From Achromobacter sp. AONIH1 (lineage in GTDB: Bacteria; Pseudomonadota; Gammaproteobacteria; Burkholderiales; Burkholderiaceae_B), in contig NZ_CP026124.1 in assembly GCF_002902905.1 (NCBI RefSeq), forward strand, positions 930,001-994,000: a stretch of 64,000 bases of DNA. Direction: 5' to 3'. The notes below the pieces were generated by a model. That model worked only from the letters and a program-made list of their open reading frames with translations. It was not told where the DNA came from and searched no databases. Made by a program: the position numbers and the translations under genes. Shown here piece after piece: positions 19,803 to 28,550 of this stretch (position 1 is its first letter; every line of letters starts with the position of its first letter).

Positions 19803-21995
19803 ATGCAGACCCGCACTTCCGTTCCTTCTACCTCCGTTCCCGTGCCCCGGGCCGCGTCCATGTTCTGGCAAACATGGACGTCCAACGTGGACGTCCGCCG
19901 CCAATGGGACAGGCTGGGCGTGGGCACGACGATCTTCCAATGGGTGGCCGTCAACGGCAGCTCCTTCATCCCCAATCCCTGGCTGCCGCTGCACGGCAGC
20001 CAGCTGGACCTGGCGGACATCGCCACCCGGCCCTGGGCGCGGCGCATGATCATCGGCACGCCGGGCCTGTCCGACGAGACCCAGGCCCGCGCCCGCATCC
20101 ACGAACTGGCCGACCTGGCGCAGAAGTTCGGCACGCTGTCATACCCGTCCAACGCCGCCGGCTTCTACTTCCCGGTGGAGATCGATCCCACCTACACCGC
20201 CGCGCCCGCCGACTTCGGCGCCATCTGGTCGAAGCTGCCGCGCCCCCTGTACGTGTCGGTCTACTACGGCGCCGGCGTCGACGACGCGGCCGCCGCGCAA
20301 TGGCTGGACTCATTCATCCCCCAGGACGTGACCATCCTGTTCCAGGACGGCGTGGGCGCACACGGCGCGACGCCGCAGCAGGCGCTGGCCCGCTTCGACC
20401 TGATCCGCGCGCGACACCCGAAGACCGAGATGATCGCCGAGGCCTTCCGTCCGAATCCCACGCCCGGCGGCGCCTACTTCATTCCCGCCACGGCGGCCGA
20501 ATACCAAGCGCAGCTGCAGGCCTATGCGCACCTGGATCCGGTGCACGTCTTCGACGGCCCCAACTACCTGGACGCAGCGCTGATCCAGCGCATCGGCGGC
20601 GTGGAGCCCGCCCTGCCGCCGACGGCGTTGAACGCGCGCGTCAACAGCTGGGGCGACGCGCGGCTGGACTGGCAACGCGCCAGCGCCGCGTCGGTGGCGG
20701 TGGCGAAATACCGCGTCGAGATCCTGGACGGCATGGGCGCGCAAGTGTTGCGCCGCTATGAGGTGCCCGGCGGTCAGGCTCACTGCTTCTACCCCGTCGA
20801 CGATAGCGTGGCCGATTTCGGTTTCCCGCCCGCCTACCTGGCGTGGCGCGTGACCGAAGTGGCGGCCAACGGCTATGAAAGCGATCCCTCGGCCCTGTCC
20901 GCCGGCATGGCGGTGCAGGACAACAGCTGGGCGCAGGCCGTGGTCGGCATGGCCGGCACGTCGTACACGGGCGGCTACTTTTCCGATCTGTCGGACCTGG
21001 GCAATCCCGGCACCACCGGCGTCGCGGGCCGCAAGTCCAGCGTCGCCGCCGCCACGCTGCGTCGCGCCATGGCGCAGGCGGCCGGCCTGCATATCGCGCA
21101 GATCCTGCCGGTGAACCTGACGGTCGGCGGCTCGCACCTGTCGCGCACCAGCGCGGACTTGCTGAACAGCACCAGCTACTGGTGGGACGACACGCAAGCG
21201 ACGCCCGGCCCCAACCTGCTCGCCATCCAGCCGCGCATCGCGGCGCTGGGCGTGCCGCTCACGCACATGATGTGGTCGGGCGGCGTGGAGCCGGACACCA
21301 TCTTCCAGCACCCGGCGCAGCGCGACGCCATCCTCGCGGCGGCCGCCACGGCGCTGACGGCGATCCACGCCACGGTGCGCGGCTACGGCGGCAACCCCCA
21401 GCTCAAGCTGTGGCTGCAACCGCATCTGCGCGCGTACTACGGGATTCCGCCGCGCGAAGGCACGGCGCTGCAATACAAGGCCGTGCGCGACGCGCTGGTG
21501 AACGTGGCGCGCGCCGATCCGGCGATATACGTGGGCACCTGGGTGCCGGGCGCGGCCTTCGCCTACGACTACTGGAACGAAATGCCGCAGATCGGCTGGG
21601 TGCACCCGGTGCCCTCGGCCTACCACGCGGCGGCCGAAGAAATGGGCCGGATGATGGCGCTGGACGGCGACCTGGCCGACGCGCCGCCGGTCTGGGCGGC
21701 GATGGCGCCGCCGTCTGCCCCGACCGTGCAATGGCAGCCGTCGGAAGACGTGTCGGTCAGCTGGAATCCGCCGCAATCGGGTACGGGCTGGTTCCGCGTG
21801 CGCAACCTGCACCTGGGCACCGGCGTCGTCATCGACCAGCGGGACACACCGTCGAACCAGTACGTGTTCACGCGCGCCAAACAGATCGCAACCTACGGCT
21901 ACACGACAGCGGGCGTGTCGCTCGATATCTGCGAGTTCGATCCGGCCAGCGGCGCCGAAGGGCCGGTGCTGAGCGTCACGCAGTACAAGCCTTAG
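19803..21995 (+). CDS. Large multidomain protein of unknown function (glycosidase-like N-terminal half, possible SGNH-like second half)
   Basis: 730 residues from ATG at 19803. Residues about 15-275 resemble a TIM-barrel DUF4434-type domain: MFWQTWTSNVDVRRQWDRLG, then FQWVAVNG, RMIIGTPGLSDE, FYFPVEIDPTY and YVSVYYGAGVDD spaced like barrel strands. A beta segment follows (about 275-370). Residues about 375-620 have features reminiscent of SGNH hydrolases: VVGMAGTSYTGGY, LTVGGSHLS, and WVHPVPSAYHAAAEEM near the end. The last 90 residues look fibronectin-like. No signal peptide is evident. The stop overlaps the ArsR-rhodanese stop by 4 bp on the opposite strand. Domain calls are by eye only. Confidence 0.6.
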   Translation: MQTRTSVPSTSVPVPRAASMFWQTWTSNVDVRRQWDRLGVGTTIFQWVAVNGSSFIPNPWLPLHGSQLDLADIATRPWARRMIIGTPGLSDETQARARIHELADLAQKFGTLSYPSNAAGFYFPVEIDPTYTAAPADFGAIWSKLPRPLYVSVYYGAGVDDAAAAQWLDSFIPQDVTILFQDGVGAHGATPQQALARFDLIRARHPKTEMIAEAFRPNPTPGGAYFIPATAAEYQAQLQAYAHLDPVHVFDGPNYLDAALIQRIGGVEPALPPTALNARVNSWGDARLDWQRASAASVAVAKYRVEILDGMGAQVLRRYEVPGGQAHCFYPVDDSVADFGFPPAYLAWRVTEVAANGYESDPSALSAGMAVQDNSWAQAVVGMAGTSYTGGYFSDLSDLGNPGTTGVAGRKSSVAAATLRRAMAQAAGLHIAQILPVNLTVGGSHLSRTSADLLNSTSYWWDDTQATPGPNLLAIQPRIAALGVPLTHMMWSGGVEPDTIFQHPAQRDAILAAAATALTAIHATVRGYGGNPQLKLWLQPHLRAYYGIPPREGTALQYKAVRDALVNVARADPAIYVGTWVPGAAFAYDYWNEMPQIGWVHPVPSAYHAAAEEMGRMMALDGDLADAPPVWAAMAPPSAPTVQWQPSEDVSVSWNPPQSGTGWFRVRNLHLGTGVVIDQRDTPSNQYVFTRAKQIATYGYTTAGVSLDICEFDPASGAEGPVLSVTQYKP

Positions 21996-22669
21996 TCGGG
22001 CGACTCCACCCGCAGGCCGGCGGCCTTCCATTCGGGGAAGCCGGCCTCCAGCCTGCGGGCCTGCATGCCGCGGGCCCGCAGCGCTGTCACCGCCTCGCTG
22101 GACAACACGCAGTACGGCCCGCGGCAATAGGCCACGATCTCGGCGCCGGCCGGCAGGTCGCCCAGGCGGCGCTCCAGTTCCTCGGCGGGGATGTTGACCG
22201 CGCCGGGCAGGTGGCCGAGCGCGAACTCCTCGGCCGGGCGCACGTCCAGCAGCGTCACGCTCTCGGCCTTCAACATGCCGACCAGCTCGGTAATGGACAC
22301 GCCGTCCAGCCGTTCCCGCTGGTGGATGCTGTCGGCGATGACCTCACGCATTTCGGCGTGCTGATGCTCGGCGCAGGCGCCCAGGGCGGCCAGCAGCGCG
22401 GCGATGGGGCCATCGCCCAGCCGGTACAGCACGCGCTTGCCGTCGCGGCGCGTCTGCACCAGGCCGGCGCGACGCAGATGCTGCAGATGCTGGGACGTAT
22501 TGGCGACGCTCAATCCGGACAGTTCGGACAGCCGCTCCACGGCGCGCTCGCCCTGGGCCACGTGTTCCAGCAGGACCAGCCGGTGGGCATGGCCCAGGGT
22601 CTTGGCGATCTCGGCCAGCGCCTCGAAACGCTGGGCGGAAGAAGATGAAGAAGTTGCGGACGTGCTCAT
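21992..22669 (-). CDS. ArsR-family regulator fused to a rhodanese domain
   Basis: 225 residues. After a Ser/Thr-rich start, residues about 13-105 form an ArsR winged helix (ALAEIAKTLGHAHRLVLLEH, LSGLSVANTSQHLQHLRRAGLV). Residues about 122-222 form a rhodanese domain (LLDVRPAEEFALGHLPGAVN) with the active loop CRGPYC (Cys182, Cys187). The fusion suggests a regulator that senses or handles sulfane sulfur or thiol-reactive compounds. ATG at 22669 was chosen; the longer frame starts with TTG at 22708. It has no metabolic neighbour on its strand, so it may regulate itself or a distant target. Confidence 0.88.
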   Translation of the reverse strand: MSTSATSSSSSAQRFEALAEIAKTLGHAHRLVLLEHVAQGERAVERLSELSGLSVANTSQHLQHLRRAGLVQTRRDGKRVLYRLGDGPIAALLAALGACAEHQHAEMREVIADSIHQRERLDGVSITELVGMLKAESVTLLDVRPAEEFALGHLPGAVNIPAEELERRLGDLPAGAEIVAYCRGPYCVLSSEAVTALRARGMQARRLEAGFPEWKAAGLRVESPD

Positions 22670-22739
22670 CCGGCCAACATACCATCGGCCCGATACACGA
22701 TCAATCAAGGAATTGAATGTTCTGGCCAGGGCCGGCCCG

Positions 22740-23699
22740 TCAGGACCGGGCCCGCCAATCCCGCGGCGTCATGCCGAAACGGCGCTTGAACAGCCGGCTG
22801 AAGTGCGAGGGATGCGAAAACCCCGCCTGATATGCGAGCTCGGCGATGCTGCGATGGCGATGCAGCGGGTTGAGCAGCAGTTCGCGGCATCGTTCCAGCC
22901 GCTCCTCGAAGATGAAGGCCTCGGCCGACGTTCCGCCGGCGCGCAGGATCCGGTGCAGGTACGCCACCGACAGGCCGCAGCCGTCGGCCACCCGCTGCGG
23001 CGACAGATCCGGATCGGCCAGATGCTGGCGCATGTAGGCCAGCGCCCGCTGCCGATGCGCCAGCGTCACGCTGCTGTCGGATGCCGAGGCCTGCGCCTGC
23101 CCGTCCTGCACCATGAACAGCGCGATCAGGTCGATCAGCCGCTCGCCCAATTCCGCGACTTCCCCGTCCGACCAGCCGTCCATGCCCTTGAACAGATGGT
23201 CCATGTAGCTGGCCAGCATGGCGCCTCGCGGCGAACCGTCATCGATGCGCAGCTTATGGAACGCGCCGATGCGGGAATCGCGCTGCGACAGCGCGCTGCG
23301 CGGAAACGACACGCTCAGGCTGCGATAACCGGCCGCCCCCAGCGCGGTGGCCTGGTAGGGCAGGCTCTGGTTCATCAGGTACACGCAACCCGGCTCGACC
23401 TGGAACTCCCTGCCCTGCTGCACCACCGCCAGCGGGCCGGACAGCGGCAGGCCGAAGGTGTAGAACTCCTGGTCCAGGCGCGACACATTGCCGGCGGTGC
23501 GCTCCAGCTGTTGGCCCTGGTAATGCAGGTCGTTGAACTGCAGGCTGGCGCGGCGCGCGTAGCGCACATGGCCGGCGAACTGCGCCGGCTTGCCGTGGTG
23601 CACCTCGAACGGGCCAAAGGCGTCGGCCAGCGCCTCGCGCCAGCGGTCGTAGCGTTCGGCGCCGGCATCGGCCGAAATGGCGAATTCCGTGTCCGGCAT
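22740..23699 (-). CDS. AraC-family transcriptional regulator
   Basis: 319 residues. Residues about 1-190 form an AraC_binding_2-type cupin-like sensor (LNQSLPYQATA-like strand, here LMNQSLPYQATALG). Residues about 215-315 hold two helix-turn-helix units: LSPQRVADGCGLSVAYLHRI, then SIAELAYQAGFSHPSHFSRL and the closing FKRRFGMTPRDWRA. AAGGAG precedes the ATG at 23699. It is divergent from the hydrolase-ABC importer operon with a 162-bp shared control region, so it is the probable activator of that operon, likely sensing the imported compound. Confidence 0.92.
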   Translation of the reverse strand: MPDTEFAISADAGAERYDRWREALADAFGPFEVHHGKPAQFAGHVRYARRASLQFNDLHYQGQQLERTAGNVSRLDQEFYTFGLPLSGPLAVVQQGREFQVEPGCVYLMNQSLPYQATALGAAGYRSLSVSFPRSALSQRDSRIGAFHKLRIDDGSPRGAMLASYMDHLFKGMDGWSDGEVAELGERLIDLIALFMVQDGQAQASASDSSVTLAHRQRALAYMRQHLADPDLSPQRVADGCGLSVAYLHRILRAGGTSAEAFIFEERLERCRELLLNPLHRHRSIAELAYQAGFSHPSHFSRLFKRRFGMTPRDWRARS

Positions 23700-23732
23700 G
23701 GCGCGGTCTCCTTACCCGGAAAATGGCGCAAA

Positions 23733-23760
23733 TTGATCTTGCGTCTACATATTCTTGATC
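23733..23760. promoter_or_regulatory. Direct-repeat operator candidate for the AraC regulator
   Basis: TTGATC occurs at 23733-23738 and again at 23755-23760, 22 bp apart on the same face of the helix. AraC-type dimers typically bind direct repeats about 21 bp apart just upstream of the -35 box, and this pair ends 26 bp before the predicted -35 at 23787. Visible repeat; function inferred. Confidence 0.4.
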
Positions 23761-23786
23761 CACCCTGCTGCGGGGCGGCGGACGCA

Positions 23787-23816
23787 TTGTGGACGCGCCT
23801 GGCGCAAGTCTATAGT
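23787..23816 (+). promoter_or_regulatory. Predicted promoter of the hydrolase-ABC importer operon
   Basis: TTGTGG (23787-23792), an 18-bp spacer, then TATAGT (23811-23816), which matches the -10 consensus at five of six. The weak -35 fits an activator-dependent promoter. The hydrolase start is 46 bp downstream with a GGGAGGAG ribosome site. Confidence 0.45.
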
Positions 23817-23861
23817 CAGCCGGATAAGCACACAACAACCTGGAACATCCGGGAGGAGACC

Positions 23862-24761
23862 ATGACCCAAGCGACCGCACAGGCCGCCCGTCATACGCCG
23901 GCCTCGCGCTACCTGCGCTGCGAGGGCCGGGAACTGCATTATGTGGAATGGGGCGCGCCCGACGCGCCGCCCGTCATCATGTGGCACGGCCTGGCCCGCA
24001 CCGGGCGCGACTTCGACGAGCTGGCGCAGGCGCTGGCCGACGACTATCGCATCATCTGTCCCGATGCCATCGGCCGCGGCCTGTCGCAGTGGAGCCCGGA
24101 CCCCGTCGCCGAATACCGCCTGGACTTCTACGCCCGGCTGGCGGGCGCGCTGGCCGACGGGCTGGGCCTGGCGCGCCTGCGCTGGGTCGGCACGTCCATG
24201 GGCGGCGCCACCGGCATGCACGCGGCCGCCACCACGCTGCGCGACCGCATCTCGCACCTGGTGGTGAACGACATCGGCCCCACGCTGCCGCAGCCCGCGA
24301 TCGACCGCATCCTGGCCTACGCCGGCCAGCCGCCGGCGTTCGATACCGTGACCGAACTCGAAACCTGGCTGCGCGCCGCCTACAAGCCCTACGGCTGGCA
24401 AAGCGACGAACAGTGGCGCCGCATGGCCGAGACCTCGGTACGGCGCCTGCCCGACGGCCGCGTCACCGCGCACTACGACCCGGCCATCGTCGGCCAGTTC
24501 AGCCACCACCCCGGCGACTACGAACGCTGGGAGGGCTATGACAGCCTGCGCATGCCGCTGCTGCTGCTGCGCGGCGCCGATTCCGACCTGCTGCTGCCCG
24601 ACGTGGCGCATGCGATGACCCAGCGCGGACCGCGCGCGCAGCGCATCGACTTCCCCGACTGCGGCCACGCCCCGGCGCTGAACATCGCGCCGCAGATCAA
24701 CGCCGTCAGGCAATTCCTGGCTCAACCGGATCACGCGGCGGCGACCGCCCCCGCGCATTAG
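23862..24761 (+). CDS. Alpha/beta-fold hydrolase
   Basis: 299 residues. Oxyanion region HGLARTG at 42-48, nucleophile elbow GTSMGG with Ser112, acid candidate Asp240 or Asp242 (LLLRGADSD) and His269 (DCGHAPAL) complete the triad. Start at ATG 23862 with a strong GGGAGGAG site. First gene of a six-gene operon; the binding-protein ATG is only 9 bp beyond its stop. The pairing suggests it cleaves an ester, lactone or ring-fission product imported by the transporter. No signal peptide, so it acts in the cytoplasm. Confidence 0.9.
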   Translation: MTQATAQAARHTPASRYLRCEGRELHYVEWGAPDAPPVIMWHGLARTGRDFDELAQALADDYRIICPDAIGRGLSQWSPDPVAEYRLDFYARLAGALADGLGLARLRWVGTSMGGATGMHAAATTLRDRISHLVVNDIGPTLPQPAIDRILAYAGQPPAFDTVTELETWLRAAYKPYGWQSDEQWRRMAETSVRRLPDGRVTAHYDPAIVGQFSHHPGDYERWEGYDSLRMPLLLLRGADSDLLLPDVAHAMTQRGPRAQRIDFPDCGHAPALNIAPQINAVRQFLAQPDHAAATAPAH

Positions 24762-24770
24762 GAGACAACC

Positions 24771-25946
24771 ATGATGAAACGCGTATTGCTGGCCGCGATG
24801 GCCGGCCTGTGCATGCAATCGGCCGCCATGGCCAAGGACTTCGTCGTGGCCCACGTCTACGACAAGACCGGCCCGCTGGAAGCCTATGCCAAGCAGACCC
24901 AGAACGGCCTGATGCTGGGCCTGGAGTACGCCACGCAAGGCACGATGACGGTGGCCGGCCGCAAGATCCGCGTCATCGAGAAGGACAACCAGGGCAAGCC
25001 CGACGTGGCGCGCGCGCAGCTGGCCTCGGCCTATGCCGACGACAACGCCGACATCGCCGTCGGCCCCACGTCCTCGGGCGTGGCGCTGGCCATGCTGCCC
25101 ATCGCCGAGGAATACGAGAAGATCCTGCTGGTCGAACCCGCCGTGGCGGATTCGATCACCGGCGACAAGTGGAACAAGTACATCTTCCGCACCGGCCGCA
25201 ATTCCTCGCAGGACGCCATCGCCAACGCCGTGGCCTTCGACCAGGAAGGCACGTCGATCGCCATGCTGGCGCAGGACTATGCCTTCGGCCGCGACGGCGT
25301 GAAGGCTTTCAAGGGCGCCCTGAAGCACGCCAAGATCGTGCACGAGGAATACCTGCCGGCCAACGCCACAGACTTCACCGCCGGCGCGCAGCGCCTGTTC
25401 GACGCGCTCAAGGACAAGCCGGGCCGCAAGATCATCTTCATCCTCTGGGCCGGCGCGGGCAACCCGTTCAAGATCGCCGACCTGGACCCGAAGCGCTACG
25501 GCATCGAGATCGCCACCGGCGGCAACACGCTGGCCGCCATGACGCCGCTGAAGTCGCTGGCCGGCATGGAAGGCGCCACCTATTACTACTACGGCATCCC
25601 CAAGAATCCGGTCAACGACTGGCTGGTCGCCGAGCACCAGAAGCGCTTCGGCCAACCGCCGGACTTCTTCACCGCGGGCGGCATGTCGGCCGGCATCGCC
25701 ATCGTGCAGGCGCTGAACAAGACGCAGGGCAAGTCCGACACCGACGCGCTGATCAAGGCCATGGAAGGCATGAGCTTCGACACGCCCAAGGGCAAGATGA
25801 CGTTCCGCCCGCAGGACCACCAGGCCATGCAGTCGATGTACCACTTCCGCATCAAGAACGATGCCTCGGTGCCCTGGGCCGTGCAGGACCTGGTGCGCGA
25901 GATCACGCCCGACCAGATGGACGTGCCCGTCCAGAACAAGCGCTAG
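24771..25946 (+). CDS. Branched-chain-type ABC transporter substrate-binding protein
   Basis: 391 residues. Signal peptide at about 1-22 (MMKRVLLAAMAGLC to AMA), then KDFVVAHVYDKTGPLEAYAK opening the Peripla_BP_6 fold, with IAVGPTSSGVALAMLPIAEE in lobe 1 and FFTAGGMSAGIAIVQALNKT in lobe 2. ATG at 24771 lies after a TTAGGAGA ribosome site. The ligand is unknown; the Liv family includes binders of amino acids, aromatic acids, amides and urea. It differs clearly from the partial binding protein at the left edge. Confidence 0.92.
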   Translation: MMKRVLLAAMAGLCMQSAAMAKDFVVAHVYDKTGPLEAYAKQTQNGLMLGLEYATQGTMTVAGRKIRVIEKDNQGKPDVARAQLASAYADDNADIAVGPTSSGVALAMLPIAEEYEKILLVEPAVADSITGDKWNKYIFRTGRNSSQDAIANAVAFDQEGTSIAMLAQDYAFGRDGVKAFKGALKHAKIVHEEYLPANATDFTAGAQRLFDALKDKPGRKIIFILWAGAGNPFKIADLDPKRYGIEIATGGNTLAAMTPLKSLAGMEGATYYYYGIPKNPVNDWLVAEHQKRFGQPPDFFTAGGMSAGIAIVQALNKTQGKSDTDALIKAMEGMSFDTPKGKMTFRPQDHQAMQSMYHFRIKNDASVPWAVQDLVREITPDQMDVPVQNKR

Positions 25947-25959
25947 CGCGTCGCCACTC

Positions 25960-26730
25960 ATGCTCGAAACCCAAGCGCTCACGATCCGTTTCGGCGGGCA
26001 CGTGGCCGTCGACAGTGTCAGTTGCGGCTTCGCGCCCGGCACCTTGACGGCCATCGTCGGCCCCAACGGCGCGGGCAAGACCACGTACTTCAACCTGATC
26101 TCCGGCCAGTTGCGCGCCAGCGCCGGCTCGGTGCGGCTGAACGGCCGCGACCTGACCGGACTGTCCGCGCCGGCCCGCATGCATGCGGGCCTGGGCCGGG
26201 CCTTCCAGCTGACGCAGCTGTTCCCGCGCCTGAGCGTGCACGAGAACGTGCGGCTGGCGCTGCAATCGCGCCAGCAGGGCCTGGGCTGGCGCCAGATCCG
26301 CTTCTGGCGCACCTGGGACGACGACCGCGCCCTGATCGCGCGCGCCGATGAATTGCTCGAGCGCACCCGGCTGTCCGCCCGGCGCGACTACATCGCCGCC
26401 GACCTACCGCATGGCGACCAGCGCAAGCTGGAGATCGCCATGCTGATCGCGCTGGAACCGCAGGTGTTCATGTTCGACGAGCCCACCGCCGGCATGAGCG
26501 TGGACGACGTGCCGGTGGTGCTGGACCTGATCCGCGAGATCAAGACAGACCGCAGCAAGACCATCCTGCTGGTGGAGCACAAGATGGACGTGGTGCGTGA
26601 ACTGGCCGACCGCATCGTGGTGCTGCACAACGGCCGGCTGATGGCCGATGGCGAGCCCGCCGAAGTCATCGCCTCGCCCATCGTGCAACAGGCCTACCTG
26701 GGCGTGGCCCCGACGGAGAAGACGGCATGA
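25960..26730 (+). CDS. ABC transporter ATPase, LivG type
   Basis: 256 residues from ATG at 25960. Walker A GPNGAGKT at about 33-40, Q-loop region FQLTQLFPRLSV, a divergent signature LPHGDQRKLEIAM (Pro-His in place of Ser-Gly), Walker B VFMFDEPTAGM and H-loop LLVEHKMD. The long segment between Q-loop and signature (QGLGWRQIRFWRTWDDDR) is typical of LivG. It ends overlapping the LivF-like start (ATGA). Confidence 0.94.
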   Translation: MLETQALTIRFGGHVAVDSVSCGFAPGTLTAIVGPNGAGKTTYFNLISGQLRASAGSVRLNGRDLTGLSAPARMHAGLGRAFQLTQLFPRLSVHENVRLALQSRQQGLGWRQIRFWRTWDDDRALIARADELLERTRLSARRDYIAADLPHGDQRKLEIAMLIALEPQVFMFDEPTAGMSVDDVPVVLDLIREIKTDRSKTILLVEHKMDVVRELADRIVVLHNGRLMADGEPAEVIASPIVQQAYLGVAPTEKTA

Positions 26731-27533
26731 GCGCGATAGCGCGCGGCGCGGGCGCCGCCCCAGGCACGAATACGCCGGCGGGCGAGACCCGTCCGCTGCT
26801 CGAATTGAAAGACGTGCACACGCACATCGGCGCGTACCACATCCTGCACGGCGTGGACCTGACGGTGCCCGCCGGCCAAGTGACCATGCTGCTGGGCCGC
26901 AACGGCGCCGGCAAGACCACCACGCTGCGCACCATCATGGGCCTGTGGAAAGCCTCGCAGGGCAATGTGCGCTTCGACGGCGAGGCCGCCGGCGGACCCG
27001 GCGTGCGCGTGTCACCGCCCGACATGGCGCGCCGCGGCGTCGCCTACGTGCCCGAGAACATGGGCATCTTCGCCGACCTGTCGGTGAAGGAGAACATCCT
27101 GCTGGCCGCGCGCGGCGCCGCCAACGCCAGCCAGCTCGACACGGCGCGGCTGGAATGGATCTTCGGGTTCTTCCCCGCGCTGCGCAAGTTCTGGCTGCAT
27201 CCGGCCGGCAAGCTTTCCGGCGGGCAGAAGCAGATGCTGGCGGTCGCGCGCGCCATCATCGAACCGCGCCGGCTGCTGCTGATCGACGAACCCAGCAAGG
27301 GCCTGGCGCCGGCCATCGTGCAGAACATGATCGACGCCTTCATCGAGCTCAAGCAGGCAGCCACCACCATCCTGCTGGTCGAACAGAACTTCAATTTCGC
27401 GCGCCAGGTCGGCGACCGCGTGGCCGTCATGGACGACGGCCGCGTGGTGCACGCCGGCGGCATGGCGCAGCTGGCCGAGGACGAGGCGCTGCAGATGCGC
27501 CTGCTCGGCCTTTCCCTGGGAAGCCACCAATGA
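26727..27533 (+). CDS. ABC transporter ATPase, LivF type
   Basis: 268 residues. Walker A GRNGAGKTTTLR, signature KLSGGQKQMLAVARAI, Walker B RLLLIDEPSKGLAP and H-loop LLVEQNFNFA, all characteristic of LivF. It carries about 25 extra residues at the N-terminus relative to E. coli LivF (Ala/Gly-rich). It overlaps LivG by 4 bp (ATGA) and the permease by 4 bp, so the three are translationally coupled. Confidence 0.94.
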   Translation: MSAIARGAGAAPGTNTPAGETRPLLELKDVHTHIGAYHILHGVDLTVPAGQVTMLLGRNGAGKTTTLRTIMGLWKASQGNVRFDGEAAGGPGVRVSPPDMARRGVAYVPENMGIFADLSVKENILLAARGAANASQLDTARLEWIFGFFPALRKFWLHPAGKLSGGQKQMLAVARAIIEPRRLLLIDEPSKGLAPAIVQNMIDAFIELKQAATTILLVEQNFNFARQVGDRVAVMDDGRVVHAGGMAQLAEDEALQMRLLGLSLGSHQ

Positions 27534-28540
27534 GTACCCTGGACGCCGACGCTCCGCTGCCGCAGGTCCGCGCCGACCTGCGCCCCGTGTTGCTGGTGCT
27601 GGCGCTGGCCGCCATCGCCCTGCCGCTGGTGGGCTCCTTCTCGACCTGGCTCACGCTGACCTTCGCCGGCCTGGCGATGGGCATGATCATCTTCATCGTG
27701 GCCTCGGGCATGACGCTGGTGTTCGGCTTGATGGACGTGCTGAACTTCGGCCATGGCCTGTTCATCGCCATTGGCGCCTACCTGGCGGCCACCGTGCTGG
27801 GCGCCATGGGCGACTGGACCCAGTCCGGCAGCCTGTGGATGAACCTGGCCGCCGTGCTGCCGGCCATGATCGTGGGCATGCTGGTGGCCGGCGCCGTGGG
27901 CCTGGCCTTCGAGCGCGTCATCGTGCGGCCGGTCTATGGCCAGCACCTGAAGCAGATCCTGATCACCATGGGCGGCATGATCATCGGCGAAGAGCTGATC
28001 AAGATGATCTGGGGCCCGCAGACCATTTCGCTGCCGCTGCCGGAAGCGCTGCGCGGCGCGGTGCTGCTGGGCGATGCCGCCATCGAGAAGTTTCGCATCG
28101 TGGCGCTGGTCGGCGGCCTGGCGGTGCTGGGCGGCATGCTGTGGCTGCTCAACCGCACCAAGCTGGGCCTGCTGATCCGCGCCGGCGTGGAAGACCGCGA
28201 AATGGTCGAAAGCCTGGGCTACCGCATCCGCCATCTGTTCGTCGGCGTGTTCGTGGCCGGCTCGATGCTGGCCGGACTGGGCGGCGCGCTGTGGGGGCTG
28301 TACCAGCAGTCGGTGGTGCCGCAGCTGGGCGCGCAGGTCAACGTGCTGATCTTCATCGTCATCATGATCGGCGGGCTGGGATCGACGGTGGGCTGCCTGA
28401 TCGGTGCGCTGCTGGTCGGCCTGATGGCCAACTACACGGGCTTTCTGATGCCCAAGGCCGCGCTCTTCTCGAACATCGCGCTCATGGTCGCCATCCTGCT
28501 GTGGCGCCCGCAAGGCGTCTACCCCGTCGCCAACCGCTAG
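27530..28540 (+). CDS. ABC transporter permease, LivH type
   Basis: 336 residues from ATG at 27530, which overlaps the LivF stop. About eight membrane segments with the family blocks GMTLVFGLMDVLNFGHGLFI near the start, LLIRAGVEDREMVESLGYRI in the cytoplasmic coupling loop, and FIVIMIGGLGSTVGCLIGAL. The long hydrophilic N-terminus (MSTLDADAPLPQVRADLRP) precedes TM1. It pairs with the LivM-like permease. Confidence 0.94.
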   Translation: MSTLDADAPLPQVRADLRPVLLVLALAAIALPLVGSFSTWLTLTFAGLAMGMIIFIVASGMTLVFGLMDVLNFGHGLFIAIGAYLAATVLGAMGDWTQSGSLWMNLAAVLPAMIVGMLVAGAVGLAFERVIVRPVYGQHLKQILITMGGMIIGEELIKMIWGPQTISLPLPEALRGAVLLGDAAIEKFRIVALVGGLAVLGGMLWLLNRTKLGLLIRAGVEDREMVESLGYRIRHLFVGVFVAGSMLAGLGGALWGLYQQSVVPQLGAQVNVLIFIVIMIGGLGSTVGCLIGALLVGLMANYTGFLMPKAALFSNIALMVAILLWRPQGVYPVANR

Positions 28541-28550
28541 GACCCGCCTC

